Both the position numbers and the translations under genes were made by a program. Under the pieces are notes generated by a model that saw only the letters and a program-made list of their open reading frames with translations, did no database searches and was not told where the DNA came from. Positions 22,141 to 33,749 of a DNA stretch of 64,000 nucleotides are shown piece after piece. Origin of the DNA: Undaria pinnatifida (taxonomy: Eukaryota > Sar > Phaeophyceae > Laminariales > Alariaceae); assembly GCA_012845835.1 (NCBI GenBank), contig JABAKD010000020.1, positions 17,086,306 to 17,150,305 of the forward strand, in the 5' to 3' direction. Every line of letters starts with the position of its first letter. Position 1 is the first letter of the stretch.

Positions 22141-22689
22141 AGGCCCAGGGGGGGCGGGGGTGCACTCAGGTTGAGCTTGGCCGTAGTCGTATGACCATAA
22201 ACCCTCGCACCCCTACTATGCCGGGACGGAGCACGTCGAGTTTTCACCAACCAGGCAGACATTGCTTGCACCAAGCGCCGAAGCGCCGTGAGATGTTTGG
22301 CGAGTCGCATGAAGAGCGAACAGCATCCTTCCGAGAACCGCTCGTAAGACGGACTTCGGCACCTTGTGCCTACTTTCTTGCTTACAGATGACAGCGCCAA
22401 TGAGTTACTTTGTTTTCTGGTGTGGCTACTCCAGAAGCAGCAATGGGTATTGCGATGTAACTCCCTCGTGGGTCCCTTTACAGCCGGAGCGCCAGCTGCG
22501 GCAGTTCAACAATAGCAAGCAGTATTTCCAGCATAATATGCACGAACAATAATACCTTCACCTCGCTTTGAGCCGGTACAAGAAGAGAAAAAAAAGAGGG
22601 GGAAACAAAAATAAAAGTAAATGCGTATAGGACAATAATGTACACACCGAGGCTCGAACCCAGAGAGAAAAAAATAAAGAAACTAGTTC

Positions 22690-22790
22690 GCAACAAAAAG
22701 TCAATTCACCGAGATTCGAACTCGTGGCTATCGATTGACCATCGTACGAAGCTACCCTTCAAGCTACTGTTATACGACAACTTATGGGAC
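22690..22790 (-). ncRNA. tRNA-like Pol III element with T-run terminator
   Basis: On the minus strand: box A-like GTAGCTTGAAGGGTAGC, a good box B (GAGTTCGAATCTCGG), then TTTTT at 22696-22700, 12-15 nt after the T arm. The acceptor stem is not obvious. It is a better preserved copy of 13690-13790. Transcription by Pol III is plausible; the identity is a SINE head or tRNA pseudogene. Confidence 0.45.
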
Positions 22791-22812
22791 ACGTTTTGTT
22801 GTTATAACTACA

Positions 22813-24069
22813 AGAGCAATGGCCGAAATCGGGTACACCCGATCGACCGATAGCCGTTATCGGGTACCCCTTGAACACACAGTACCACAACGACTCAGGA
22901 CGACATCTCATTGGTCGAAACCACACCGCATCCGAACGCAGCCGCATGTCCATCGGGTGCACCCGATTATGGCTGAACAAGTCCTCGAAATGTACCTGAC
23001 TCGCATTCAAGCCACCCGATTATGGCCGGGCTACTCGACCACCAGCCCACACGCACACACGAACGCGCTGCGGGCGCGAACTGGCGCCACGTCACGAGGC
23101 GGGGCATTGTTTGTTCTTTCGTCTCGGAGCTCTTTTTCCGGAGCTCTTTTTTGTGGCTTGTGAGACCCCGCTCCGCTCACGCCGACGCGCCCAACCACAG
23201 CCACAGCAGTAGTGATTTGCGACAACGGCCACCAGCGACAGCCGAGTACACACAAAATTGGCAACACAACGCAACATGTCCACGAATATACATGAGGCTC
23301 CACACATAACATGAAGCACTGCTGTGTACAGGACTGCTGGATTTTGGCCATTGCAAAACTAATTCCTATGTGAGAGAGGTACAATCACGACCCACAGAGC
23401 TTTTCCTGAAAACGGCGTCCCTGCAGGGCACCTGTTAGCGAGATCTAGGAAATCAGTTGACTCAAATCATTTGATCCTCATTTCTCGGGGTGTGATGTGA
23501 CAGGTGGCGGCAATACATTTCTCGGGACCGCCACGCCACGAACATATCTCCCTGTCTGTGCCATTTGGAAAGGAGCATCTGAATCCTTAGCCCTTCTCGT
23601 TCCGTGTCCGTGCCCAGGTAGTCTGTGACCTATGTCTAAACCGTCTGCATAGATGCGCTTCTGTGCCTTGTGTGTAGGCGTGCTAACTGCGACTTCATGG
23701 TCCACAAAAAAGAGCTCCGAAAAAAGATTGAGAAACAGCTGCGGAAAAAGAGCTCCGAGACGAAAGAACAAACAATGCCCCGCCTCGTGACGTGGCGCGA
23801 GTTCGCGCCCGCTGCGCGTTCGTGTGTGCGTGTGGGCTGACGGTCGAGTAGCCCGGCCATAATCGGGTGGCTTGTATGCGAGTCAGGTACATTTCGAGGA
23901 CTTGTTCAGCCATAATCGGGTGCACCCGATGGACATGCGGCTGCGTTCGGATGCGGTGTGGTTTCGACCAATGAGATGTCGTCCTGAGTCGTTGTGGTAC
24001 TGTGTGTTCAAGGGGTACCCGATAACGGCTATCGGTCGATCGGGTGTACCCGATTTCGGCCATTTCTCT
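22813..24069. mobile_element. Foldback DNA element with about 350-bp terminal inverted repeats
   Basis: The left arm 22813-23156 (344 bp) is a near-perfect inverse of the right arm 23702-24069 (368 bp, with one 20-25 bp extra stretch). It is flanked by direct repeats AACTACA (22806-22812 and 24070-24076). Unit 1 has the empty site with a single AACTACA at about 13806. The arms contain palindromes such as ATCGGGTGCACCCGAT (22952-22967 and 23915-23930). The 545-bp core codes for no recognisable transposase, so it is non-autonomous. The superfamily is unresolved: a 7-8 bp duplication is compatible with several hAT-, P- or Dada-like groups. Confidence 0.9.
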
Positions 24070-24076
24070 AACTACA

Positions 24077-24300
24077 ACTACGCACTTGACATTACGCAAC
24101 AGAAGCTTGGCAAAAGTCAGTATTTTGCAGGAGCTGTCACGACACGAGGCGAGAACGGCCGAGGCCGCTCCCGGCAGAGACGGGAGGGGCGAACAAGGTG
24201 AGGCACGTCCAGGAAACAGCCAGGAAACAGCGCGCCAAGAGGTGGACCTCGGCTCGAGTTTGGTTCAGGACGGCTCAAAACCTGGTCTACTTCGGGCCTC
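24077..24300 (+). repeat. Module R3, copy 5
   Basis: Continuation of the sequence interrupted by the foldback element. It contains GAACAAGGTGAGGCACGTCC and a short local duplication CAGGAAACAG. Confidence 0.65.
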
Positions 24301-24618
24301 TCGATCGCTGAAACGACAGGGTCAACATATTTTATAAAAATACACGGGGGCTCTGCCGCGGCGGGCTGCCGCCCGCCTTGGATCCGCGCACACCCGTAAT
24401 TTTCGAGGATGCATGACATGTATCATGAGTAGATGATTATAGGAAAATCGAGGCTGTGCATGCGACAGCACTGCCAAGGGGTACATGAAAAACAAATCGT
24501 GTTTGAATACAGAAAAATAACTGGAATCTGGTGCAATAAACCACAGCAACGAATTGAGTCATCCGGCACACGACGACGAACAACAGCAGCTGCAGCCCCA
24601 GCGAAACGCATATTATGT

Positions 24619-25185
24619 ACAAGGGATCCGCTCCGCGGGCGGCTGACGCCGCCCGCTACGCTCACGCAAGGCAAGGAAGAATGCAACTAAAAACATATGT
24701 AAAGGGGGCAGAAAGAAGAGGCCCATGATTTGGTGCGAACAGCGATTTAATAATGCCAACAGCTGCTTAAAGCAAGTTGCCCTTTTGTGCTCAGCTGTGC
24801 TGTGTGCTTATGTTACCGGTGTTACGTTTTGATCGGCAGTACGGGGATAATTTGCGTGGGGAAAAAACAGGGGACCGTGAAAGATCAAATACATGTAGAA
24901 AAAGAAAGAGAAGAAAAGTAGGACACAACAACACGTATATTATACCCGGTACTGCTCTATGTTCGAAAGAAAGCACACAGCGCAGCACAACACAGCACCG
25001 CAGCGAAGGGCACGGCACCGCATCGCACGGCTCCGCACGGCTCCGCACGGCTCCGCACGGCGCTACGCTGCGCTGCTGGGCTATATATAATAGCCGGACC
25101 GGATTGATCTGAGCTGGGTGTACATTGTGATCCAACAGCGTAGTACCTGATGGTACGTACAAACCTGGTGTAGTAGTACCGGTAT
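24619..25185. other. Spacer with hairpin and GCACGGCTCC repeats
   Basis: A 9-bp perfect hairpin at 24635-24656 (GCGGGCGGC, loop TGAC, GCCGCCCGC) is followed by a purine-rich stretch and a short array of CGCACGGCTCC words at 25015-25065. Related words occur near 38480-38600. No gene is seen. Confidence 0.5.
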
Positions 25186-26110
25186 GTACTATATGCCTCG
25201 AGGTCTTCTCGTTGGTTCGAATCCCGGTGTCATCGGGGAAAAAAAAATTATCCTCATAAAAAAAATAATAGATCGTATCAATGTGACTTTGTGGTCTTCT
25301 AGTAGATAGACTGTCCGCTTATAAGCCTGGTTTTCGTTGGTTGAATCCAGGGGTCATATGAAGAAAAAATTATCCTCATAAAAAAATTGATATATATTTG
25401 TAAAAAAATAGTACTGGCAGATACACCACTGCTGCTGTGACATATTGTGGTCTGGTACGTACATGGACTGTCTGCTTATAATCCTGGTGGCCTTCGCTGG
25501 TTCGAATCCGGATGTCATCGAAAAAAAAAATGATCCTCATGAAAAATCGATATTTATTTGTCAAAAAATAAAAATAGATAGCGATGAGACATTGTGGTCT
25601 AGTAGATAGACTGTCCGCTTATAAGCCTGGCTTTCGTTGGTTGAATCCAGGTGTCATACGGGGAAAAAATTATCCTCTTAACAAAATCGATATATATATA
25701 TTTTTAATGAAAAATTGAAAAACGTCAGCTGTGAGTATCACCGATTGAATGGTTGAAACTCAACTGTGCAAGCTTCGTGGTACATCTATGTTTCACTAAT
25801 ATACAGCAGTAGTAGTAGTTGCACACAAAAAAATAGTACTGGTAGATACCACTGCGGCTGCGACATTGTGGTCTAGTAGATAGACTGCCCATTTATAATC
25901 CTGGCCTTCGCTGGTTCGAATCCGGGTGTCATCGGAAAAAAAAAATCCTTATGAAAAATCGATACTTGGTACCTGGTATTTAATAATCAATTTTATTTGT
26001 AAAAATAAAATAGATATCAACGTGACGCTGTGATCTAGTAGATAGACTGTCTGCTTGTAAGCTTGGTCTTCGGTGGTTCGAATCTCATGGGGAGAAAAAA
26101 GTGATCCGCA
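25186..26110 (+). repeat. Head-to-tail array of six tRNA-like SINE units
   Basis: Units occur at about 25186, 25282, 25440, 25590, 25862 and 26022. The consensus has box A-like TGTGGTCTAGTAGATAGACT, a CTTATAA loop-like segment, and box B GCTGGTTCGAATCCGG followed by GTGTCATCGG and an A-rich tail of about 30-60 nt. The D arm (GTCT/AGAC) pairs, but the anticodon stem does not and the acceptor pairs for only four bases, so these are not working tRNAs. The CTTATAA segment resembles the anticodon loop of tRNA-Ile(UAU), a possible source. Confidence 0.65.
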
Positions 26111-26504
26111 TAATAAGGAAAATAAAAAAAAAAGTTCAGGTGGAGTAAGAAATCAAAGAAAAGCTGGACAGTCCCGCAAGTAATACGCTGGACGGGCCGA
26201 CCTCGGAGATGCCAGGGAAGCACCAACCGAGCGCTTTCAGCACAAATATAGTCGTATGTAAGTCTCTATGTGTAACTTCAACAACAGCAACAGGAGCGGC
26301 AGCGGCGACAGTTCGACAACACCAAGCAGCATTTCCAGTATATTAATATGCATATACAATATTATTTTCAGTTTGCTTTGAGCCGATGCATGAAGAACAA
26401 AACAAGAGGGGGAGAAAATAAGAGTAAACGAGTATCGGACAATGTATACACCGGGGGTCGAACCCAGGGGAACGAAAACGAAGAAACTAACGTTAAAAAA
26501 AAGT

Positions 26505-26845
26505 GAATTAGCCGATGTTCGAACTCGCGCTCGAACAACTAACTCTTTTGGTGCTACCCCTCAAGCTACTTTTGGACGACTACCGCTGGGCACAAAAGAA
26601 TGTGTACTTCGTACCTACGACTACGCACTTGACTTTTCGCAACAGAATAAAAACACGATTCTTGCACCAGCTGTCACGAAATGAAACGAGAACGGCCGAG
26701 GCCACCCCTGGCAGTGTCGGGAGGAGCGAGCAAGGTGACGCACGTCAAGCAAATCAACGCGCCGAGAGGTGGCCTCAGCTCGAGTTATGCTGCAGACGGC
26801 TCAAAACCTAGTCTAAATCGGACCCTTCGGCTGCTCTCGTAGCAA
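26505..26845. repeat. tRNA-like element (minus) plus module R3, copy 6
   Basis: Unit 2 counterpart of 14580-14935. On the minus strand there are TAGCTTGAGGGGTAGC and GAGTTCGAACATCGG, with R3 on the higher-coordinate side containing GAGCAAGGTGACGCACGTC. Confidence 0.5.
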
Positions 26846-26889
26846 GCACTAACATATATCTATACAGACAACGATTATATTTGTTAGAG

Positions 26890-27290
26890 AACGGGGATTT
26901 GGCAACGAGTTTTTCTCGTCTCGGCCTCAGTGCAGGATTCTCGGAACTGGAATTTCAAATCGCTTCGTTCGAGCGCCATCTTCGGGGGGCGGCTCCAACG
27001 TCCCTCGCCCTGCCTTATCCGTTCCGCACCTCGACGTGAACGCGGATGGGGCTGAGCGAGACAAGCGAGAAGTGCGCAAAGTTTTGTATTTTGGACGGTA
27101 CTCTGGATATATTGTTTGAATCTCAGTACAGGATTCTCGGAACTGGAATTTCTCGGTCAAATCGCTTCGTTCGAGCGCCATCTTCGGGGGGCGGCTCCAA
27201 CGTCCCTCGCCCTGCCTTATCCGTTCCGCACCTCGAGGTGAACGCGGATGGGGATGAGCGAGACAAGCGAGAAGTGCGCAAAGTTTTGTA
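26890..27290 (+). repeat. Interspersed module A, copies 3 and 4 in tandem
   Basis: A full copy (26890-27085) is followed by a second copy (27125-27290) with the same core. This is a local duplication that is absent in unit 1. Confidence 0.75.
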
Positions 27291-27336
27291 TTTTGGGCGG
27301 TACTCTGGAGATATTGTTTGGATCTTGATGTTCGGA

Positions 27337-28318
27337 GAGGTTGATAAAACAAAACTTGGGAAGACATTATTTCCAAACTGGCGTCATATTTCGTCCCGAA
27401 ACAGAGAATATTTACTGTTAAATAAACCCATGGTCGCCCCGGAGGTCTAGTGGTTACCCTCGAATACTGCTAGCAGCGTTGGTCCTTGAGTTTGATTGCC
27501 ACCGTGGTGAAATTTCGACTGTATTTGCGAAAATGAAAAAAAGGATCAACTGCTGAGAACGCCTAGCAGCATGCGTAGGCACGATTCGACGCAAGTCGAC
27601 GAAGAGGTGATAAAATAAAACTTGGGAAGACATTATTTCCAAACTGGCGACATATATCGTCCCGAAACAGAGAATATTTACTGTTAAAAAAAAAACATGG
27701 ACGCCCGGGAGGTCTAGTGGTTACCCTCGAATACTGCTAGCAGCGTTGGCCCTTGAGTTTGATTCCCACCGTGGTGAAATTTCGACTGTATTTGCGAAAA
27801 TGAAAAAAAGGATCAACTGCTGAGAACGCCTAGCAGCATGCGAAGGCACGATTCGACGCGAGTCGACGAAGAGGTGATAAAATAAAACTTGGGAAGACAT
27901 TATTTCCAAACTGGCGTCATATATCGTCCCAAAACAAAGAATATTTACTGTTAAAAAAATCCCCATGGTCGCCCCGGTGGTCTAGTGGTTACCCTCGAAT
28001 ACTACTATTAATAGCAGTGTTGGTTCTTGAGTTTGATTCCCACCTTGGTGAAATTTCGACCGTATTTGCAAAAATGAAAAAAAATGATCGACTGCTGAGA
28101 ACGCCTAGCAGCGTGGGTAGGTGTGCGCGCGCGCGACGCGAGTCGACGAGGGAAGAAAATGCTGAATGATTCTCGAGATAAAAATAAAGGCACGTACCGT
28201 AGTGGGGAGAGGGGAGGATTGCCAGCCATGTGACCCCGGATTTGAGTTACTATCGGGAGGGAGCGCGAGAGTAAGGCGAGGATAACAAATGGGATGAAGA
28301 GAAGAAAAGAAAAATGGT
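27337..28318 (+). mobile_element. Three tandem SINE-1 units with 267-bp period
   Basis: Units start at 27337, 27604 and 27871 with GAGGT(T)GATAAAA and contain AAACTTGGGAAGACATTATT, CATGG and a SINE-1 head (GGTCTAGTGGTTACCCTCGAA). The first two SINE copies are truncated after GACGAAG. The third, from 27967, runs to the full tail near 28318. Unit 1 has a single copy. This is a recent local amplification. Confidence 0.8.
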
Positions 28319-28324
28319 AACGCG

Positions 28325-28922
28325 GTGGGTATCATAGTAGTGCATTTATTTATTGAATTTCGGTAGGTACGTACGTACACAGGACATACGTGGCAAGCGC
28401 ACGCATGGCTGAAACGAGGAGGTAGTGGTTACGATTACTACGCCAGAAAAAGCCACACAGCAGCATTACGAGTAGCTGCGTCCCCGGCCTCGAGGATGGT
28501 AATATACGAGTTCGGGTACATCGACATAGTTTGTACTCGTGCAAGAAATATAGGTACGAGCAAGATCACACACACCGATGCTCTATTACACACGTGTTTC
28601 TTGCCTGACATATGGCATGAGGAGGGTGTACCAAAAAACAGGGAATGACTTTTCGACCGAAAAAACAAGGGGGAAAATCGTTCCTGTTGTTAAGCTGCAC
28701 CACGCGAAGGTCGTACTGTATAGACGGTATCCCGGTTAGAAACCAGTGGCATGCATTCGTCCCGGTATAACTTCGGCGGGTGGTTCTTTTCCCCAAGACT
28801 CTTTGGCGCCGTATCGGCGGTGTGGAAGGCGGTATTTCTTGCTGTGGTGTCTGTCTCCGATGCTGTTCTGGTCGTTTGCCTATCAACTGGAAGCGGTCGT
28901 GTTGGTACGTAACTGACAATTC
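28325..28922. repeat. Interspersed module B, copy 3
   Basis: Counterpart of 15670-16262. The minus-strand frame MSVTYQHDRFQ is open for 117 codons and then stops. Confidence 0.7.
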
Positions 28923-29139
28923 ATTTTGTGTTGCTCCCTACTTGACGTGCTCCTTGCTGCTGATTGCCGATTGATGATCTCTAGTGGAGTGGCTTTATTC
29001 CTGATGATATAGTACGATACCCAAGCAAGTTGCATCGTTCTCGGATTCGATCTGGACTGAATTATGCAATTGGTCCATGCACAACTTCTCGAATCACACG
29101 CCAGTATGAGATGATAGACATTGAACTAGCTGAACTTCT

Positions 29140-31490
29140 TAGTGAGTGGCAGTTTCCTCTATCCACGAACCCCAGGCGAGCCGATCACTCGAGTACCCGG
29201 AGGTTGGGCTAAACTGTGCGGGGCGATATCAACGCAAGGGGCCAACTGAGACGTCAGCGTACCGGGGATGGGGCATAAGAATCGAAATTCGGCAGTGCGA
29301 GTTGCCCCATTTTTTTCTAGTTGTAAATACCTCGAAGGATTTCCGAACCGGGGGTTGGGCCCTATTATGTGGTGCTGGCGTTGTATACGAACCTTAGCTA
29401 AGGATTCTACACCATGCGGTCTGGTGTCGACCCGGGAGAAGTCGGCTTTCGTCCGCGGTTTGTTGGAGTTAATGGGGTATGGAAGGATTTCTGGAACGGG
29501 GGTGGGGCCTTATCCTCATCGGGTTGGAAAGTCCCCACCATTGGCTGGCCTATATCCGCCTCGGGTGTCTCTGGCTCTACGGGCTGCACAGCCAATCACC
29601 GATAAGTCAATGTGAATAGGTGATTGTCACACCATGCGGGGCTGTGTCGACCCGCGGGGGAAATCGGAAATCGACCGCGGTTTGTCAGGATTTCTGAAAC
29701 GGGCATGGGATATGTATCCTCCCGTGGTGGCGCTGCCCTCGTGTCCGAGCCCCAGCCAATCAGCGGCAAGCCAATACGGTTGGAGTGCCACGCCGTGCGG
29801 GGCGGTGTCGACCCGGGGGATCATCGTTATTGATCCCGCGGTTTTGGAGCCGTAGAGATTCGGGGGGGTTATGAACCGGGAATGGGACCCTACCTCTCGC
29901 GTGTGCGACGGATGTGCCCCACATTGACGGGCCTCTACCCAACCAGGACAGCGCACTGGAGCTCGAACGAATCAGCGATTAGCCAACGTGTGGTGCAAAA
30001 ACGAGTTTAGAAGGAAACAACTCGATCGAGTAGCATGTGTTGTGTCAATACTTTTAGTCTAGTTCCTTGCAATGGCGTCGCAGGCGGGGTGTAAAATTAT
30101 GACCAGTGAGCCGCGGGTTCGATCCTCACCGTCTTTCCCGTATAGAAAAAACAACGAATGATTTTCTCACGTTTAAGAACCTGTAAAACTCAACCACTTA
30201 AAAACAGCGATGAGAGCAAAACATGATAATGGCAAGTCACTCCAATACCAAAAAAGTTGCATTGGATACTGGGTACCTCATCGGGGTTCCCGACATAATG
30301 CAAGAAATATGTCAGGTTTAGTGGGGGAGAATGTGCTGGAAAAACGAGTTCAGAAGGAAACAACTCGAGTAGCATTTGTTGCGTAACATTTTTAGTATAC
30401 TTCCTCACAAACGGTGTTGGGGTTTCCTCACCGTGCGGGGCGGTCTCGACCCGAAAAAACTCGGTTTTCTTCCTCAGTTAGTAGAAGGTTAGAGAATCTA
30501 GATATGGAACGGCCTCTGGGCCGGGGATGGAACCCTATCCTCCGGGGGTGGAGCTGGATCAACACACAAACCCCAGCTAATCAGAGGTCGGCCGATGGGG
30601 TTGGGAATTCCACACCGTGCTGGGAGGTATCAACCCAGATGATATCCGCGTGTTCGTCCCCGGGAGTTCGGAGTTGTAGGTGTGTGGGTGGATGCCGATC
30701 CCGTGATGTGACCCTCTTGTGCCTGGGTGACGCATATTTTGAGTATTGATCCCGGCCAATGAGCGATCAGACAAAAATGACATGCTTTTATTTTCGTCTA
30801 AAAAAGCTCCAGCCTGAAATTCTCAACTGTCAAAATCGTAAGCGTTGTCGTCGCGTACTGTATCTGCAAGAAGCGAGCGATCTACAGCTAGCAACAAGGA
30901 GCAGCGATGCAATAGCATTCGAGGAATTGAATGACAAAGGCAGGGACACCACCGTCTTTCGCGCCGGGAACACCGTCAGCACGTCTCTCCACGATCAAAC
31001 TACACACACAGACAGGCGACGCTCGGATCTAGATGATACTATCATGCATGGTGTATTTCAGAAAGCTGGCCCAGTGCGCGCCCCCTATTGGCCACGAAGA
31101 GAACACGCAACAGACATGGTCAGTCACCTTGCTAGCCCTGGATGCTTGATTAGGTAAACACATCAAAAGAAAAGCAATCGACACGTTTCGTCGCCAGACT
31201 AAAGGGTCGGTCGGTGTGTGCTCGTATATATACTGTCGAAATATGATGAAGCTCGGAATCGGATTCATGGTTTCAAAGAAACGGTTTCAAGTAGTCAATA
31301 GTTAGCCTATACCTAACTCTTGGCATTACCTTACATACTGTACGCGTAGACTAGGTTTGTGTGTGGTAACGTTTTACTCTTTCAAATATTGAATTAAACA
31401 ATTCCAAGTGCTGCCCTGCCCTGCCCAAAGCATGGGTGCCGGTGAATGCCGGCACCCATGCGGAGCCCTTGTATCTATATATATATACGC
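29140..31490. repeat. Composite repeat C+D, copy 2
   Basis: Counterpart of 16485-18790, ending in a perfect 13-bp hairpin at 31430-31461 (GCATGGGTGCCGG, loop TGAATG, CCGGCACCCATGC). A T-arm-like GGGTTCGATCCTC lies at about 30115. Confidence 0.65.
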
Positions 31491-31504
31491 TTATTCTCCA
31501 TAAT

Positions 31505-32615
31505 TATCGTAAAAAATGAAAATACACTCCAGCTGTGAGATCGAAGACTTCGTCGAAACTCATCTCTGCAAGCTACGTGTGATACTCCGATCGCGCGTAT
31601 TACGAGTTGTGTGTCCTCATTAAGGATATAGGTCGGCGACTCCCCTAACAACTACAGTGTAGCTCTCAGGGTCAACAGGGTGATGTTAGTCAGTCTGCGC
31701 GGAAACTATAAAACCCGTTTCTAAGGGGGACAAAATCTGACAGCTGTGGAGAGAAATGTATCCGTTTATCAAGTGAATCCTGTAAGTGGAATAACCGGTG
31801 AGGGGTGAACCGGTGAGGGGTGGGCGGAGTTTTGAAGGACGTGGGAGCCTGGTTTTGATCAAAAGCGAGCGGGGTTGGAAGCGGGGGGGAAGGGGGGGGG
31901 GGGGGGGGGGGGGGACGGACGGGCGGGCAATTTGTGCGTGGAAGATATAAATCCTTTTAAGGGGATAAATCTGACGGTTTTGGAAAAAAAAAAAAAAAAT
32001 GCACCAGTTTATCATAGGGGGGGGGGTTGGGGCGGGGGTGGGGCGTGTGGGGCAGCTCAATATGTGCGTGGAAACTATACATTATTTTGAGGGGATAAAT
32101 GTGACGGTTTTGGAAAGAATGCATCAGTTTATCATGTATATTTGGGGTAAGTCGTACAATCAGTGAGTAGAGAGAGGGTGGAGTGTTCGAGGGGGTGGGG
32201 ATGGGATGGGGTGGGGGGTTTGGGGAGGTGGAGGGTGGGGGCGGGGGGGGGGGGGGGGGGAAGGAAGGGTTTTAGGTGAGGGGTTTGTGATACGTGTGGT
32301 GCTAGGTCTAGGCGATGGTGCGGGTGGTGGGGAAGAAGGGGGCGTTCGGGGCGGGGGGGGGGGGGGGGACACAGCGGCATGGATGGCTCTAGCAAGATAA
32401 TGAGGTGATATAGTGCGTGAAGTGTCTACTAATCTGGCGGATTCCGATATTCGGTGGGGCGTTTGAGCAAGGGAGAGCGAGAAGGGGGGGGCGGGGGCGG
32501 GGGGCGGGGGGCGGGAGGCGGGGGGGAGGGGGCGGGGGGGGGGGGGGGGGGGAAGCTTTTTTAGGAGGTTTAGGTCACAAATAATATTCAAATACACTCC
32601 GGCTGTGAGATAATT
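31505..32615 (+). mobile_element. G-rich repeat element (family G), copy 1
   Basis: Bounded by direct repeats AAATACACTCC(A/G)GCTGTGAGA at about 31516 and 32588, and absent from the equivalent place in unit 1 (about 18790-18815). The interior has CAGTGTAGCT.TCAGGGTCAACAGG, poly-G runs of 23, 18 and 19 (31892, 32243, 32534) and frames that are only compositional. Other copies are at 47165-48740 and 51605-51870, with an inverted one at 42660-43320. Confidence 0.65.
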
Positions 32616-33094
32616 ATAAATGTTGTCACAACAGCAGCAAGCAGCAGCGGCAGTCCAACGACAAACGGCAAGCTGTAGAAGTACAGCATACATACATACC
32701 TGATACAGTAACAGCAGCAGCAACGCCGCACAACTCTTGTGTGCGTGTAAGTTCAACAACAGTAGCACCACCAGCAGTACGACAAACAGCAAGCAGTGTC
32801 CAGTGTAATATGCTAAAATAAATAACGTATTCACCTTGGGCCGGTACCCGGACGTATAGAACAAAACAAAGAGGGAAGAAAAACAGAAATAAACAAAAAA
32901 AAGTAACAGAATATCCGATACACATCGAGGCTCGAACACAGACGGAAGAAACTAACAAAGAAAAGAAACAACCCAACAAAATGGGGGGGGGGGGTTCACC
33001 GCGACGCTTGATCCTGCAACTCGCGAATACAAACAGTGCGTGTGTAACTGCCGAACTACGCAATGACTTGTGGTCAGAAAATAATTGAGTGTTG

Positions 33095-33335
33095 TTATAC
33101 CTACGACTCCGCACTTGATATTTCGGAACGGAAAATGAGCAAAAACGTGTTTTTTCAAAGGCGACCACGACACGAAGCGAGAACGGGTGAGGGCGCCCCC
33201 GGCAGAGTCGAGAGAGGCGAGCAAGGTGAGGCACGTCCAGGAAACAGCGCGCCGAGAAGTGGACCTCGGCTAGAGGTATCTCGAAGACGGCCCAAAGTCT
33301 GGTCTAAATCGGACCCTTCGGCTGCTCTCGTGCAA
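33095..33335 (+). repeat. Module R3, copy 7
   Basis: Unit 2 counterpart of 19295-19530, with GAGCAAGGTGAGGCACGTCC. Confidence 0.65.
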
Positions 33336-33474
33336 GGGTCATCATATTCGTGCATGTGTTTTAAGCAGCAAAGACAAATCAAAGGCAATAATGGTACCAA
33401 CTATACGTACATCACCTTGAGATAGGTGATATCAAACCTGCAGTGAAACGCAGAATCACACACACCGAAAAACA

Positions 33475-33640
33475 ATAATGGTCGTAGAGGGATTCGAAGT
33501 TGCGACCTTCCAACCATAACGAACGCATGTCAACCGGTTAACACGTAAAAACGTTACACGCACAAAAGCAAAAGCGATCGTAGAGGCAATAGAAACCGCG
33601 ACCGTCCAACCAAAACTAACCCATATCAATCGTTTGGGCC
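33475..33640 (-). ncRNA. Two decayed tRNA-like segments, unit 2
   Basis: Counterpart of 19676-19835. On the minus strand GTTAACCGGTTGACATGCGTT and GGTCGCAACTTCGAATCCC resemble D and T arms. Not a functional tRNA. Confidence 0.3.
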
Positions 33641-33749
33641 ACAAAACTCTCTGTATGTATCATTTTAAACTGATGTGCATCTCTACGCACGCGCAGAAAC
33701 TTGAGATCGGAACAGATATGTAAAAAAAATCGAAACTATTAATAGCACT

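Noticed and set aside
23312-23340. THAP-like start (CCVQDC) inside the foldback element, suggesting a P-type transposase
   Set aside because: Only a few residues before a stop. There is no C2CH continuation, so it is too short to support a class.
25186-26110. Six functional tRNA genes
   Set aside because: Anticodon and acceptor stems do not pair, and A-rich tails follow each unit.
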